A stretch of 64,000 bases of DNA, from the NCBI RefSeq assembly GCF_003205495.1, contig NZ_QJRX01000005.1, positions 248,001-312,000 of the forward strand, read 5' to 3'. This DNA is from Aquipseudomonas alcaligenes (lineage in GTDB: Bacteria; Pseudomonadota; Gammaproteobacteria; Pseudomonadales; Pseudomonadaceae). The notes below the pieces were generated by a model. It had not been told where the DNA came from. It did no database searches and saw only the letters and a list, made by a program, of their open reading frames with translations. This document shows positions 22,601 through 34,327 of the stretch, one piece after another (position 1 is the stretch's first letter; every line of letters begins with the position of its first letter). A program made the position numbers and the translations under genes.

Positions 22601-23044
22601 ATGCCCTACCAGCACATCCTGATCGCCGTCGACCTGACCGATGAATGCCACCCGGTCGCCGAGCGCGCGCTGGCCATTGCCGCCAGCAGCGGCGCCAAGA
22701 CCTCGCTAGTGCACATCGTGGAGCCGATGGCCATGGCCTTCGGCGGCGACGTGCCGATGGACCTGTCGATGCTGCAGCAGCAACAGTTCGACCAGGCCCG
22801 CGAGCGGCTCGACACCTTCGCCGGGCGCTACCCGCAGCTGGGCGCGGAACAGCGCCACCTGGCCTACGGCCAGCCGCGCCAGGAAATCCATCGACTGGCC
22901 GAGGAACAGGCCTGCGACCTGATCGTGGTCGGCAGCCACGGTCGCCACGGCCTGGCCCTGCTGCTCGGCTCCACCGCCAACGACGTGCTGCACGGCGCCC
23001 CGTGCGACGTGCTGGCGGTACGCCTGAAAAAACCCAAGGAGTGA
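22601..23044 (+). CDS. universal stress protein (UspA family)
   Basis: This 147-aa single-domain Usp protein begins MPYQHILIAVDLTDE and ends with the nucleotide-binding loop signature VVGSHGRHGLALLLGSTA (G-x2-G-x9-G-S type, about residues 111-128), which suggests an ATP-binding member. ATG at 22601 is preferred over one 15 bases upstream because GGAGGAG stands 7 bases before it. In P. aeruginosa, homologs of this group support survival under anaerobic energy stress. Whether this one does is not visible here. Confidence 0.9.
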   Translation: MPYQHILIAVDLTDECHPVAERALAIAASSGAKTSLVHIVEPMAMAFGGDVPMDLSMLQQQQFDQARERLDTFAGRYPQLGAEQRHLAYGQPRQEIHRLAEEQACDLIVVGSHGRHGLALLLGSTANDVLHGAPCDVLAVRLKKPKE

Positions 23045-23072
23045 GGAAAGGCCCGGCAACGGGCCTGGTCCG

Positions 23073-23759
23073 TTATTCCTGGACTTCGCCGGCGCTCATC
23101 ACCAGCGGACGGATCTTCTGCAGCTGCGTCTCCATGGACACCGTCATGCTCGACGACATGGAGAAGAAGGTGAGGAAGGCCTTGAGGTTGGAGTCGCCCT
23201 CGCAGACATCGTGAATGCGCTGCCAGAAGGCCTGGTTGACCAGCTGCAGCTGCTGGAACTGCTTGACCAGCCCCTTCAGTTCCCAGTCAGGGCGACGCCC
23301 TTCGCGGAAGTTGAAGTACTGCCGGGTCAGGTACAGGGAGATGGTGCGCAGGATGAACTCCTGGCTGCTGGCGAACGGCAGGTGGTTCTGCGCCATCGGC
23401 TTGAGCTTGCCCAGCACCGGGCAGGCGCTGGTGGCCATGATCACGCCGAGCAGAGAACGCAGCCCTTCTTCCAGGCCGACCTGCTTGCTGTACTCGCGCT
23501 CAGGGGTGCGCACCCACACCTGGGCCTTCTTGAAGGCCGGCAGACCATGAAAATCCTCGATCACCCGGTGCAGGTCGACCGCCGCCGGGCAACGGCTGAA
23601 CTCTTCTCTCTTCAGTGGGCAGTTGCTGCACTGGTTGTGTTCCAGGCGCGTCCACTTGGGGGTTTCTTCCGCACTCCGGGGGTCGTACTGACGGTCCAGC
23701 TCGATCCTGTAGCTGAACTGATGGTTGTCATCCAGAGTGATGCGGTACTCAATCGCCAT
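23073..23759 (-). CDS. DUF6901-type conserved protein with Cys cluster
   Basis: This 228-aa soluble protein begins MAIEYRITLDDNHQFSYRIE. A four-Cys region (CSNCPLKREEFSRCP near residues 43-57) looks able to bind a metal, with another Cys in ATSACPVLGKL near residue 114. The C-terminal half is helical. It is conserved next to uup in pseudomonads and is read in the same direction as uup, 75 bp after the uup stop. Function unknown. The family assignment is recalled and moderately sure. Confidence 0.7.
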   Translation of the reverse strand: MAIEYRITLDDNHQFSYRIELDRQYDPRSAEETPKWTRLEHNQCSNCPLKREEFSRCPAAVDLHRVIEDFHGLPAFKKAQVWVRTPEREYSKQVGLEEGLRSLLGVIMATSACPVLGKLKPMAQNHLPFASSQEFILRTISLYLTRQYFNFREGRRPDWELKGLVKQFQQLQLVNQAFWQRIHDVCEGDSNLKAFLTFFSMSSSMTVSMETQLQKIRPLVMSAGEVQE

Positions 23760-23834
23760 GCATGTCTCCGACAGGCTTAATGCGGTCCCGCCGTGACTCC
23801 GTCACCCACGGGCGACGTATCAGCAGCGAGCCTC

Positions 23835-25745
<1,911 letters not shown>

Positions 25746-25902
25746 GGGGGGTACCTAGTGAGACGGGGCGCGCATTCTAACCGAGTTGCAGGGCGCACAG
25801 GCTGCGGCAAAGCGCCAAGCATTCTCGCGCCTTGCGCAAAAGGCTAAGCTAGCCCTATCGAGAGCCTTGCGCTCGTCTTCGTTTCTTCTGCCCGGATGTG
25901 TC

Positions 25903-27831
25903 ATGCGCCGCCCTCTGTTCTGCCTGCTTTCCGCCCTGCTCTCCTGCACCTTTGCCCTGTCCAGCGCCCAGGCCGCCAGCCTGGCCCAGCAACGGCAGAT
26001 GTACGACGAAGCCAAGCGTGCACTGGCCAAGGGCGACAAGGGTCCCTACCTGCGCTACGCCAGCGCCCTGCGCGACTATCCACTGGAGCCCTACCTGGCC
26101 TACGAGGAGCTGACCGCACGTCTGAAATGGGCCAGCAACGACGAGATCGAGGCCTTCCTCACCGAGCACGGCGACCTGCCCCAGGCCGGCTGGATGAAGC
26201 TGCGCTGGCTGCGCTGGCTGGCCGAGCGCGGCGAATGGCAGACCTTCGCCAACCACTACGACCCCAGGCTCAACTTCACCGAGCTGGATTGCCTGCACGG
26301 CCAGTACCTGTACAAGCAGGGCCTGCAGGCCGAAGCGCGCGCCGCGGCGGAGAAGCTGTGGCTAGTCGGCAAGTCCCAGCCCGAGGCCTGTGACACCCTG
26401 TTCAACACCTGGCGCGCCGATGGCCAGCTCACCGAGGAGCGCCGCTGGCAGCGCGCCAAGCTGGCCGCCGAAGCGCGCAACTACGGCCTGGCCAGCTATC
26501 TGGTGAAGGGCCTGCCGAGCCTGGGCAAGCAGGGCCAGCTGATGCTCGAGGCGGCGCAGAAGCCGCAGATGATGAGCCAGACCACGCGCTTCGCCCCGGC
26601 CGACCGCCACATGGCCGACGCCGCCGGCCTCGGCCTGCGCCGCCTGGCACGCCAGGATCCGGAGAAGGCCCTCAACCTGCTGCAGGTCTATGCCGCCAAA
26701 CTGCCCTTCTCCGCCGAGGAGAAGGTCGCCATCGCCCGCGAAATCGGCCTGACCCTGGCCAAGCGCTTCGATATCCGCGCCCTGCAGGTCATGGCCCAGT
26801 ACGACCCGGAGCTGCGCGACAACACGGTGTCCGAATGGCGCGCCCGCCTGCTGCTGCGCCACGGCCGCTGGGACGAGGCCTACCAGCTGACCAGCCGCCT
26901 GCCGGCGGACCTGGCCGGCACCAGCCGCTGGCGCTACTGGCAGGCGCGCAGCCTGCAACTGGCGCAACCACAGGGCCAGCAGGCCATCGCCCTGTACCAG
27001 CCGTTGGCCAAGGAACGCGACTTCTACGGTTTCCTCGCCGCCGATCGCATCGAGGTGCCCTACAGCCTCAACCACAAGCCGATGGCCATCGACCCGCAGC
27101 TGATGCAGAGGGTGCGCAACACCGCCGGCATCCGCCGCGCCCTGGAATTCCACGACCGCGGCCAGATCGTCGACGGCCGCCGCGAGTGGTACCACGTCAG
27201 CCGCCTGTTCAGCCGCGAGGAACTGGTGGCCCAGGCCCGCCTGGCCTACGACAAGGGCTGGTACTTCCCGGCGATCCGCACCATCAGCCAGGCGCAGTAC
27301 TGGGACGACCTGGACATCCGCTTCCCGATGGCGCACAAGAACAGCCTGACCCAGCAGGCCAGGCTGCGCGGCCTGCACTCCAGCTGGGTATTCGCCATCA
27401 CCCGCCAGGAGAGCGCCTTCATGGCCGACGCCCGTTCGCCGGTCGGCGCCATGGGCCTGATGCAGCTGATGCCGGCCACCGCCAAGGAGACCGCGCGCAA
27501 GTTCGGCATTCCGCTGGGCAACCCGCAGCAGGCGCTGATACCGGAGAAGAACATCCAGCTCGGCGCCGCCTACCTGAGCCAGGTACATGGCCAGTTCAAC
27601 GGCAACCGGGTGCTCGCCTCGGCTGCCTACAACGCCGGCCCCGGCCGCGTGCGCCAATGGCTGCGCGGCGCCGACCACCTTTCCTTCGATGTCTGGGTGG
27701 AGAACATCCCCTTCGACGAGACCCGCCAGTACGTGCAGAACGTGCTGTCCTACTCGGTGATCTACGGCGACAAACTCGGCGCGCCGCAGAAGCTGGTGGA
27801 CTGGCACGAACGCTTCTTCGACGATCAGTGA
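25903..27831 (+). CDS. slt: soluble lytic murein transglycosylase Slt
   Basis: Slt (642 aa) is a periplasmic family-1 lytic transglycosylase that cleaves peptidoglycan glycan strands to 1,6-anhydro products. The signal peptide ends near AQAAS (about residue 24). A long alpha-superhelical doughnut domain (about 25-470) precedes the catalytic domain with ITRQESAF (Glu503), GAMGLMQLMPATA and ASAAYNAGPGRV. ATG at 25903 is chosen because the upstream in-frame extension disrupts the signal peptide. The released muropeptides are substrates of the nearby NagZ pathway. Confidence 0.95.
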   Translation: MRRPLFCLLSALLSCTFALSSAQAASLAQQRQMYDEAKRALAKGDKGPYLRYASALRDYPLEPYLAYEELTARLKWASNDEIEAFLTEHGDLPQAGWMKLRWLRWLAERGEWQTFANHYDPRLNFTELDCLHGQYLYKQGLQAEARAAAEKLWLVGKSQPEACDTLFNTWRADGQLTEERRWQRAKLAAEARNYGLASYLVKGLPSLGKQGQLMLEAAQKPQMMSQTTRFAPADRHMADAAGLGLRRLARQDPEKALNLLQVYAAKLPFSAEEKVAIAREIGLTLAKRFDIRALQVMAQYDPELRDNTVSEWRARLLLRHGRWDEAYQLTSRLPADLAGTSRWRYWQARSLQLAQPQGQQAIALYQPLAKERDFYGFLAADRIEVPYSLNHKPMAIDPQLMQRVRNTAGIRRALEFHDRGQIVDGRREWYHVSRLFSREELVAQARLAYDKGWYFPAIRTISQAQYWDDLDIRFPMAHKNSLTQQARLRGLHSSWVFAITRQESAFMADARSPVGAMGLMQLMPATAKETARKFGIPLGNPQQALIPEKNIQLGAAYLSQVHGQFNGNRVLASAAYNAGPGRVRQWLRGADHLSFDVWVENIPFDETRQYVQNVLSYSVIYGDKLGAPQKLVDWHERFFDDQ

Positions 27832-27836
27832 CGACA

Positions 27837-27867
27837 CAGCGGGCGCCCAGGGGCGCCCGTTCTGTTT
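27837..27867 (+). terminator. probable terminator downstream of slt
   Basis: CGGGCGCC (27840-27847) pairs with GGCGCCCG (27852-27859) over a 4-nt loop. Flanking ACAG and CTGT extend the pairing, and a short TTCTGTTT tail follows. Confidence 0.65.
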
Positions 27868-27903
27868 GGTGAGTTCGCAGCAGGCGTCCGCGGCTTTGGG
27901 CAG

Positions 27904-28500
27904 TCAGGACTGGCGCAGGTGGTTGCGCCTGTAGGTGTCCTCGCCCATCGCCGCGATCTGCCCCTCGATCAGCGCCTCGAACGGGCGCAGCAGCTCGGCG
28001 AAGCGGGCGGGCGCCTCCTGCAACTCGAGCGCCGCGACTATCGCCTCGATGGTCGCCAGCGCGCCCTCCGCCGGCGCCTTGCGCAGGCGGTAGCGCGAAC
28101 TCAACCCGGACGGCAGGCAGACACGCGGCAACTGCGCCAGCTGCGGATTGAGATGCAGCAGCTTGCGCGCCTTGCGCCAGGTGCCATCGGGCACCACCAG
28201 CAGCAGCGGACGCGCATCGGCCGCTGACGGCGCCAGCGGCAGTACCTGCGCCGTCTCACCGGGAAACAGCAGGCAGGCGCGGTAGGCGGGATCGAAGTGC
28301 AGATCGGCGAACACTTCACCCACCTGCAGTTCTGCGTTTTCCAGGCCCAGCGCCGCCAGGCGGGCCGTGTTCAGCGCGTGGCCGACCTCGTCCGGGTGCT
28401 GCAGGATCAGCACCCGGGTACGGCTCGGCAGACGCGGAATCAGGTGGCACAGGCAGTGTTTCAGCGGGCGGGCACAGCGCTCGCAGCGCGCTCGGGACAT
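27904..28500 (-). CDS. tapT: DTW-domain tRNA-uridine aminocarboxypropyltransferase
   Basis: This 198-aa protein has the DTW-domain layout: an N-terminal zinc-binding Cys set (CERCARPLKHCLC, residues 6-18), LILQHPDEVGHALNTARLA near 32-50, and the motif PDGTWRKARKLL near 104-115. Family members transfer the aminocarboxypropyl group of S-adenosylmethionine to a tRNA uridine to make acp3U47 (TapT/TuaA). The classical D-T-W triplet reads D-G-T-W here, as in many proteobacterial members. Single gene convergent with slt. The symbol follows the family. Confidence 0.85.
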   Translation of the reverse strand: MSRARCERCARPLKHCLCHLIPRLPSRTRVLILQHPDEVGHALNTARLAALGLENAELQVGEVFADLHFDPAYRACLLFPGETAQVLPLAPSAADARPLLLVVPDGTWRKARKLLHLNPQLAQLPRVCLPSGLSSRYRLRKAPAEGALATIEAIVAALELQEAPARFAELLRPFEALIEGQIAAMGEDTYRRNHLRQS

Positions 28501-28542
28501 GGCGGCATTCCTCCGGGCGCGCAGTGTGCCATAGCGCCCGGA

Positions 28543-30108
28543 TCAGCGGTTGAAGCGCTCCGCCAGGCTATGCAGGTACTCGGCCATCTGCTCCAGCTCC
28601 TGGCTGATGCCGACTCCCTGCTGGGCCTGGCCGGCGCTGTGGTCGGAGAGCTGGGCGATGCGGGTGATCTGCCGGCTGATGTCCTCGGCGACATGCGCCT
28701 GCTGCTCGGAAGCGGCGGCCATCTGCTGGCTCATGCCGGTGATGCGGCTCACCGCCTGGCTGATGCCGTCCAGCGCCTCGCGCACCGCCTCGACGCTGCG
28801 CACGCTGTCGCGGGAGATCTCCTCACCGCGGCTGGCGGTGTTCACCGCCTTGTCCGCGCCATTGCGCAGGGAAGAGATGATCTGGTGAATCTGCTCGGTG
28901 GACTCGCGGGTACGCCCGGCCAACGCACGCACCTCGTCGGCCACCACGGCGAAGCCGCGGCCCTGCTCGCCGGCGCGCGCCGCCTCGATGGCGGCGTTGA
29001 GCGCCAGCAGGTTGGTCTGCTCGGCGATGGAGGTGATCACGTCGGCCACGCTGCCGATGGACTGGGTCGAGGCGGCCAGCTCGTTGACCGCCTGGCCGAT
29101 CTCGTGCACCGCATCGGCCATCTGCCGCATGGCCTGCAGGCTGCCGCCCGCCAGGTCGCGCCCCTGCAGGGCCAGGCGATCGGCCTCCTCGGCCGCATGC
29201 GAGGTGTTCTGCACGTTGTGCGCCACCTCCTGGATGGTCGCCGCCATCTGGTTGATCGCCGTGGCCGACTGGTCCGTCTCGCTGCGCTGCTGCTCCAGCA
29301 GGTCGGCGCCGGAGCGCGACAGCTCGGCGGACTGCGCCGCGCGCTGGCGCACGTTCTCGCCGGCGTCCTCCAGGCGCGTGAGGGCGGTCTGCAGGCGCGC
29401 CTCCTCGCTGATCATGGCCATGTCCAGCAGGGCCTGGGCACCGCGGTTGTCGCTGTAGGTCAGGGCCACCAGGGCGCTGGTGAAGGCCTTGGGATGCTCG
29501 GCCAGGGTGCGCCGGATCAGCTGGCGCTTGCTGTACAGCTGGTAGGAGCCGAGGGCGAACATCACCGCGACGATGAAGGCCAACAGCCAGGGACCACTCA
29601 GCAGCGAATGGCTAGCCACTATGACCAGCCCGGCCAGAATCAGCGGCCAGGAGCGCAGCAGGTCGTAGGTCCAGTATTCGATCATCGGCACCGGCGGCTT
29701 GCCGGCCCGCAGGCGGGCGTAGAGGGCCTCGGCACGGCGCTTCTGCGCCTCGCTGGGCACCGAGCGCACCGACTCGTAGCCGGCCAGCTTGCCGTTTTCA
29801 TAGATGGGCGTGACATAGGCGCTGACCCAGTAGTGTTCACCGTTCTTGCAGCGGTTCTTGACGATGCCCATCCAGGGCTTGCCCTGCTTGATGGTGTCCC
29901 ACATGTGCCCGAATACCCCCGGCGGCATGTCCGGGTGACGCACGATGTTGTGCGGCTGGCCGACCAGTTCCTCGCGGGAGAAGCCGCTGATGGCAACGAA
30001 GGCGTCGTTGACGTAGGTGATCTTGCTGTTGAGGTCGGTGGTGGAAATCAGGCGCTCGGCATCGGTGAAGGTGCGCTCGCGCTGGGTCACGGGCAGGTTC
30101 TGGCGCAT
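28543..30108 (-). CDS. aer: PAS-domain energy-taxis receptor (Aer type)
   Basis: This 521-aa chemoreceptor has an N-terminal PAS domain (about 10-115: [39 protein letters not shown]) of the FAD-binding Aer kind. A hydrophobic hairpin (about 150-190, [14 protein letters not shown] and [16 protein letters not shown]) sets it in the inner membrane. The C-terminal MCP signalling domain has the highly conserved hairpin tip with [20 protein letters not shown]. No large periplasmic domain is present. It likely senses redox or oxygen state and signals through CheA/CheW. Length and layout match P. aeruginosa Aer. Confidence 0.88.
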   Translation of the reverse strand: MRQNLPVTQRERTFTDAERLISTTDLNSKITYVNDAFVAISGFSREELVGQPHNIVRHPDMPPGVFGHMWDTIKQGKPWMGIVKNRCKNGEHYWVSAYVTPIYENGKLAGYESVRSVPSEAQKRRAEALYARLRAGKPPVPMIEYWTYDLLRSWPLILAGLVIVASHSLLSGPWLLAFIVAVMFALGSYQLYSKRQLIRRTLAEHPKAFTSALVALTYSDNRGAQALLDMAMISEEARLQTALTRLEDAGENVRQRAAQSAELSRSGADLLEQQRSETDQSATAINQMAATIQEVAHNVQNTSHAAEEADRLALQGRDLAGGSLQAMRQMADAVHEIGQAVNELAASTQSIGSVADVITSIAEQTNLLALNAAIEAARAGEQGRGFAVVADEVRALAGRTRESTEQIHQIISSLRNGADKAVNTASRGEEISRDSVRSVEAVREALDGISQAVSRITGMSQQMAAASEQQAHVAEDISRQITRIAQLSDHSAGQAQQGVGISQELEQMAEYLHSLAERFNR

Positions 30109-30260
30109 AGGCAGACCGTCCTTGGGGAAATATGGGGGTGGTGGTTATTACTTCCAGGTCTTACACATCTCAGGTCTAGCACATCCGTACCAAACCGGCA
30201 TAAGGCCACCACTGCCCCGCCAATCTCCCGACAAACGGTATGGCTATAGCCGCGGACGGC

Positions 30261-31988
30261 TTAGACGATCAGGTCCGCCTTGCGCCGGTAGGGGAACACG
30301 TCGATCACCTTGCCGGCGCGGATCGCCTCCTGCAGCCCTTGCCAGTACTCGGCGGTGTAGAGATCGCCGTGCAGCTGGTTGAACAGGCGGCGCTGGCCGA
30401 GATCGGCGAACAGGAAACGCGGGAACTCCTCGGGGAACACGTCGTTCGGCCCCACCGAGTACCAGGGCTCGCTGGACATCTCATCTTCGTCGTAGCGTGG
30501 CGGCGGGATGCGGCGGAAGTTCACCTCGGTCAGGTAGCTGATCTCGTCGTAGTCGTAGAACACCACGCGGCCGTGGCGGGTGACGCCGAAGTTCTTCAGC
30601 AGCATGTCGCCGGGGAAGATGTTGGCCGCCGCCAGCTGCTTGATGGCCAGGCCGTAGTCCTCCAGCGCCTCGCGCACCTGGGCCTCGTTGGCGTGCTCCA
30701 GGTAGATGTTCAGCGGGGTCATGCGCCGCTCGGTCCAGCAGTGGCGGATCAGCACGGTATCGCCGTTCTCGATCTGCACGGTGGACGGCGCCACCTCCAG
30801 CAGCTCGGCCAGGCACTCGGGGTCGAACTTGGCCAGCGGGAAGCGGAAGTCGGAGAACTCCTGGGTGTCGGCCATGCGCCCGACCCGGTCGACGCTTTTG
30901 ACCAAGCGGTACTTCTCGATCACCGTGTTGCGGTCGACGTTCTTCGACGGCGAGAAGCGGTCCTTGATGATCTTGAACACGGTATTAAAGCCCGGCAGGG
31001 TGAACACGCTCATCACCATGCCGCGCACGCCGGGGGCCATGATGAACTTGTCGTCGGTGCCCGCCAGGTGGTTGATCAGCGCACGGTAGAACTCCGATTT
31101 GCCGTGCTTGTAGAAGCCGATCGAGGTGTACAGCTCGGCGATGTGCTTGCCCGGCAGGATGCGCTTGAGGAAGCCGATGAACTCCGCCGGGATCTCCACC
31201 CGCACCATGAAGTAGGAACGGGTGAAGGAGAAGATGATCGAGACTTCCGCCTCGTCGGTGATCAGGGTATCGATCTGCACGCCCTGCCCTTCGCGGTGCA
31301 GCAGCGGGAACACCAGCGGCCACTGTTCGTCGGGGGTGAAGATGCGTCCGACCAGGTAGGCGCCCTTGTTGCGGTACAGAGTCGAGGAGAACAGCTCGAT
31401 GGTCAGCTCCTGGTCCTTGCACACCCAGTCCGGCAGGTTGGCGCGCAGCTGCTGCTCCAGCCTGGCCAGGTCGCGGTCGAGGTCCTCGAAGGGCACGCTG
31501 TAGCTGTAGTCGGTGAAGATCTGCCGCAGCGCCTGGTTGAGGTCGCCACGCGGATGGTAGCTGCGGGTCTGCGGCGTGCGCTCGTGGGGGCGCAGCGAGG
31601 GCCGGGTGGTGTGGATGAACATGCAGCCGTCGCTGATCTGGTCATGGCTGAACAGGCCACAGAAGATCGAGTTGTACCAGGTCTCGGCCAGCTCATCGTC
31701 GTTGCGCAGGTCGATCAGGCCGATGTAGGCACTCTTGGCCAGCGGCCACAGGTCGATGTCCAGCAGCAGCTCATCGCTGAAGGCCTGGCGCAGGCGCTCG
31801 CTGACCTCGGCCACCTTCTCCTCGTACAGGTTGATGCGCGCCGCCGAGGCGCGCTGGGCCTCCTGCCACTGGGCCTGCTCGAAACGGGCGCGGGCACCGT
31901 TGGTGATCTCGCGGAAGTGCGCGCGATAGTCGTCGAAGCCATCGAGGATCATTCGGGCGATATCGGCGGCCGGCCGTTGCTGCGACAT
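30261..31988 (-). CDS. aceK: isocitrate dehydrogenase kinase/phosphatase
   Basis: AceK (575 aa) phosphorylates and dephosphorylates isocitrate dehydrogenase to divide carbon between the TCA cycle and the glyoxylate bypass. The regulatory N-terminal half is followed by a kinase-like domain with [16 protein letters not shown] near 316-331, [23 protein letters not shown], and the ATP-binding and catalytic segment [20 protein letters not shown] at 31986-31988 (MSQQRP) is chosen over an upstream ATG. It is not next to aceA or aceB here, as usual in Pseudomonas. An intrinsic terminator lies upstream in the same orientation. Confidence 0.97.
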   Translation of the reverse strand: MSQQRPAADIARMILDGFDDYRAHFREITNGARARFEQAQWQEAQRASAARINLYEEKVAEVSERLRQAFSDELLLDIDLWPLAKSAYIGLIDLRNDDELAETWYNSIFCGLFSHDQISDGCMFIHTTRPSLRPHERTPQTRSYHPRGDLNQALRQIFTDYSYSVPFEDLDRDLARLEQQLRANLPDWVCKDQELTIELFSSTLYRNKGAYLVGRIFTPDEQWPLVFPLLHREGQGVQIDTLITDEAEVSIIFSFTRSYFMVRVEIPAEFIGFLKRILPGKHIAELYTSIGFYKHGKSEFYRALINHLAGTDDKFIMAPGVRGMVMSVFTLPGFNTVFKIIKDRFSPSKNVDRNTVIEKYRLVKSVDRVGRMADTQEFSDFRFPLAKFDPECLAELLEVAPSTVQIENGDTVLIRHCWTERRMTPLNIYLEHANEAQVREALEDYGLAIKQLAAANIFPGDMLLKNFGVTRHGRVVFYDYDEISYLTEVNFRRIPPPRYDEDEMSSEPWYSVGPNDVFPEEFPRFLFADLGQRRLFNQLHGDLYTAEYWQGLQEAIRAGKVIDVFPYRRKADLIV

Positions 31989-32091
31989 GGGTAAGCCTCT
32001 GCTGCATGTGCGGAAGGCCGAGCTTAGCCAGTGCCGCGGCCGAGGAAAAGCCGCCACGGGGATGAGTCTTCCCGGTCAGTTTGCGAACGGC

Positions 32092-32126
32092 AAAAAAACA
32101 GGCGATGCCGGGGTGGTCATCGCCTG
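32092..32126 (-). terminator. intrinsic terminator upstream of aceK
   Basis: On the minus strand CAGGCGATG (32126-32118) pairs perfectly with CATCGCCTG (32107-32099) around a 10-nt loop and is followed by seven T. It lies about 100 bp upstream of the aceK start in the same direction, so it ends a transcript that is not dctA (which has its own terminator) or attenuates aceK. Confidence 0.85.
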
Positions 32127-32184
32127 AAAGGCTCTCGGGTCGAGCAGAAACGCAGAATGCCGCGCCGGCCAGCGCCGGGGCGGT

Positions 32185-32256
32185 TCAACAATAGAGGCAG
32201 GAGGTCGGTGCGAGGCGCGCAACCCCGGACGGGGTCGGGTGCGGGGCGGTCGACAT
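32185..32256 (-). CDS. possible 23-aa leader or small-protein ORF
   Basis: ATG at 32254-32256 opens a short frame ending MSTAPHPT...TSCLYC before TGA, just upstream of the terminator at 32092-32126. A GGAATGG sequence lies a few bases before the ATG. Coding is unproven: the frame is too short for codon statistics and nothing similar is recognised. It is listed because the terminator implies a transcript crossing it. Confidence 0.2.
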   Translation of the reverse strand: MSTAPHPTPSGVARLAPTSCLYC

Positions 32257-32365
32257 GGCATCCATTCCAGAGTCGTTGCACAGGCCGACAGTTATGCCCG
32301 AAGGCGCGAGGCGGCGCCGCAATCATCGCTCAGGGCTGTGAGGGCCGTCATGCTTTGTCTCGCAC

Positions 32366-32391
32366 AAAAAAAGCCCGTCGCGAGGACGGGC
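32366..32391 (-). terminator. intrinsic terminator of dctA
   Basis: On the minus strand GCCCGTC (32391-32385) pairs with GACGGGC (32379-32373) over a 5-nt loop and is followed by seven T, 45 bp after the dctA stop codon. Confidence 0.92.
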
Positions 32392-32435
32392 CAGGAGAGT
32401 GCCGCCCCGCTGTCAGGGACGGCCGAGAAAGGGCA

Positions 32436-33734
32436 TCAGGCGGTTTCGCGGGCAGCAGCGGCCTCGACCAGCGGCTTGCCGCCCTCAGCCAATTCGTGCT
32501 GCAGGGTGCTCTCGTCGAGCTGCTTGCACCACTTGGCGACCACCAGGGTGGCCACGCCGTTGCCGATCAGGTTGGTCAGGGCGCGGGCCTCGGACATGAA
32601 GCGGTCGATGCCGAGGATCAGCGCCAGGCCGGCCACCGGCAGATGGCCCACCGCAGACAAAGTGGCCGCCAGCACGATGAAGCCGGAACCGGTGACGCCG
32701 GCGGCACCCTTGGAGGCGATCAGCAGCACCGCCAGCAGGGTCAGCTGGTGGGTGATGTCCATCGGCGTGTCGGTGGCCTGGGCGATGAACACCGCGGCCA
32801 TGGTCAGGTAGATCGAGGTGCCGTCGAGGTTGAAGGAGTAGCCGGTGGGGATCACCAGGCCGACCACCGACTTGTTCGCCCCCAGCTTCTCCATCTTGGT
32901 CAGCATGCGCGGCAGGGCCGACTCGGAGGACGAGGTGCCCAGCACGATCAGCAGCTCCTCGCGGATGTACTTGATAAACTTGAGGATGCTGAAGCCGTGG
33001 GCACGGGCGATGCCACCCAGCACCACAAGGATGAAGAAGGCGCAGGTGATGTAGAAGCACAGCATCAGCTGGCCCAGTTGCACCAGCGAACCGACGCCGT
33101 ACTGACCGATGGTGAAGGCCATGGCGCCGAAGGCACCGATCGGGGCGACCTTCATGATCATGTTGATGATGCCGAACATCACCTGGGCGATGCGGTCGAT
33201 GAACTCCAGCACCGGCTTGCCGTAGTCGCCCATGCGCTGCAGGGCGAAGGCGAAGATCACCGAGAAGAACAGCACCTGCAGGATATCGCCGCTGGCGAAG
33301 GCGCCGACCACGGTGGACGGGATCACGTTGAGCAGGAAGGCCACGGTGCTCTGCGCCTCGCCGGCCTTGGCGTAGGCGGCGATGCTGCTGGCGTCCAGGG
33401 TGCTCGGATCAACGTGCATGCCCACGCCCGGCTCGGCCAGGTTGACCACCACCAGGCCGATGACCAGGGCCAGGGTGGAAACGATCTCGAAGTACAGCAG
33501 CGCGTAGCCGCCGGTCTTGCCCACCGCCTTCATGTCCTGCATGCCGGCGATGCCGCTGACCACGGTGCAGAAGATGATCGGCGCGATGGCCATCTTGATC
33601 AGCTTGACGAAGCCGTCGCCGAGCGGCTTCAGCGCCACCCCGGTTTCCGGATAGAAGTGGCCGAGCAGGATACCGATGGCGATGGCCACCAGGACCTGGA
33701 CATACAGGCTCTTGTAGAAGGGTTTGCGGGTCAT
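32436..33734 (-). CDS. dctA: C4-dicarboxylate transport protein DctA
   Basis: DctA (432 aa) is a sodium- or proton-coupled symporter of succinate, fumarate and malate of the DAACS (glutamate transporter-like) family. The hallmark serine-rich re-entrant loop is in [13 protein letters not shown] near residue 276, followed by [17 protein letters not shown], and the second hairpin near [22 protein letters not shown] at 33732-33734 has AGGA upstream and gives the conserved [15 protein letters not shown] start. A sigma-54 promoter lies about 130 bp upstream, consistent with DctB-DctD control known in Pseudomonas. Confidence 0.97.
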   Translation of the reverse strand: MTRKPFYKSLYVQVLVAIAIGILLGHFYPETGVALKPLGDGFVKLIKMAIAPIIFCTVVSGIAGMQDMKAVGKTGGYALLYFEIVSTLALVIGLVVVNLAEPGVGMHVDPSTLDASSIAAYAKAGEAQSTVAFLLNVIPSTVVGAFASGDILQVLFFSVIFAFALQRMGDYGKPVLEFIDRIAQVMFGIINMIMKVAPIGAFGAMAFTIGQYGVGSLVQLGQLMLCFYITCAFFILVVLGGIARAHGFSILKFIKYIREELLIVLGTSSSESALPRMLTKMEKLGANKSVVGLVIPTGYSFNLDGTSIYLTMAAVFIAQATDTPMDITHQLTLLAVLLIASKGAAGVTGSGFIVLAATLSAVGHLPVAGLALILGIDRFMSEARALTNLIGNGVATLVVAKWCKQLDESTLQHELAEGGKPLVEAAAARETA

Positions 33735-33861
33735 GGCAGTTCCTCGCTCGCCGCCTCGGCCACCCCCTGGCGGGGTGATCGCTCGGCTACTCAAAGTGCT
33801 AGCCCTCCTGCACGGGAGGGATTTCTTGTAAGCGCCCCGACCTGGGGGCTGACGCACCTAT

Positions 33862-33877
33862 CGCAAGCGCTGTGCCA
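33862..33877 (-). promoter_or_regulatory. sigma-54 promoter of dctA
   Basis: On the minus strand TGGCAC-N5-TTGCG has GG (-24) and GC (-12) separated by exactly 10 bp, and matches the sigma-54 consensus closely. It fits RpoN/DctD control of dctA. Confidence 0.82.
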
Positions 33878-34170
33878 TACCGTTAAATAACAATAAATTC
33901 TTTATTATCAATTACTTGATTAATCACAACCGCACTCGCCCGGGCTTTTTTGGCGGAAATCCGCCAGGCCGGCGGCGGCCCTTCGCCGAGCCCAGTGGAA
34001 CAGAGCGCCGCGGTCGCATTGCCCCTGCCCGTCCTGCCAGGCGAGCGATTCACAATAGGGCAGCGCACCCTTTTCGCGCATCGTTTTGGGTCTTACCCGC
34101 CTCGCATCGGCCACCCGAACAACCAGAATAAATTCATTAATATCAGATACTTGAGAACAATAAAGGCACC

Positions 34171-34186
34171 TGGCACAGGCAGTGCA
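34171..34186 (+). promoter_or_regulatory. sigma-54 promoter of nirBD
   Basis: TGGCAC-N5-GTGCA has GG at 34172-34173 and GC at 34184-34185, separated by exactly 10 bp. Transcription would start near 34197 and produce a leader of about 170 nt. Nitrogen (NtrC) control of nitrite assimilation is the expected logic. Confidence 0.8.
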
Positions 34187-34217
34187 TAAGCCCCAGCGAG
34201 CCCGCTACATCCGGGCC

Positions 34218-34273
34218 GTCCAGTCGATCAATGGCGATCGCGCGATGGACGTCAGGGTGCCCACGAAGGCACC
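34218..34273 (+). promoter_or_regulatory. nirB leader hairpins (probable NasT/ANTAR-binding RNA)
   Basis: Two hairpins precede the terminator. The first has stem CGATC/GATCG (34225-34229 with 34236-34240) and hexaloop AATGGC, with A at position 1 and G at position 4 as in ANTAR-protein targets; GTCCA/TGGAC (34218-34222, 34246-34250) extends it. The second is GGTGCC/GGCACC (34256-34261, 34268-34273) with hexaloop CACGAA, which has G4 but not A1. In P. aeruginosa nirBD is controlled by NasT-dependent antitermination. Confidence 0.65.
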
Positions 34274-34288
34274 GCACAGAACAGGCAA

Positions 34289-34327
34289 AGGCGCCTGAGA
34301 CCGCAAGGTTTCAGGCGCCTTTTTATT
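34289..34327 (+). terminator. attenuator terminator in the nirB leader
   Basis: A 14-bp stem (34289-34302 with 34307-34320, one G-U pair) with tetraloop GCAA is followed by TTTTATTT. It lies 40 bp before the nirB ATG and after the sigma-54 promoter, so it must be overcome for nirBD expression. Confidence 0.88.

Larger units (their letters stand above)
31989..32435. other. aceK-dctA intergenic region
   Basis: This 447-bp gap holds two minus-strand intrinsic terminators (32092-32126 and 32366-32391). Between them is about 240 bp with no known gene but with a 23-codon minus-strand ORF at 32185-32256. A short RNA or leader transcript may be made here. Confidence 0.5.

Noticed and set aside
32076..32326. 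61- and 69-codon ORFs across the terminator upstream of aceK
   Set aside because: They pass through the terminator stem, have Pro/Arg-rich random composition and no Shine-Dalgarno.
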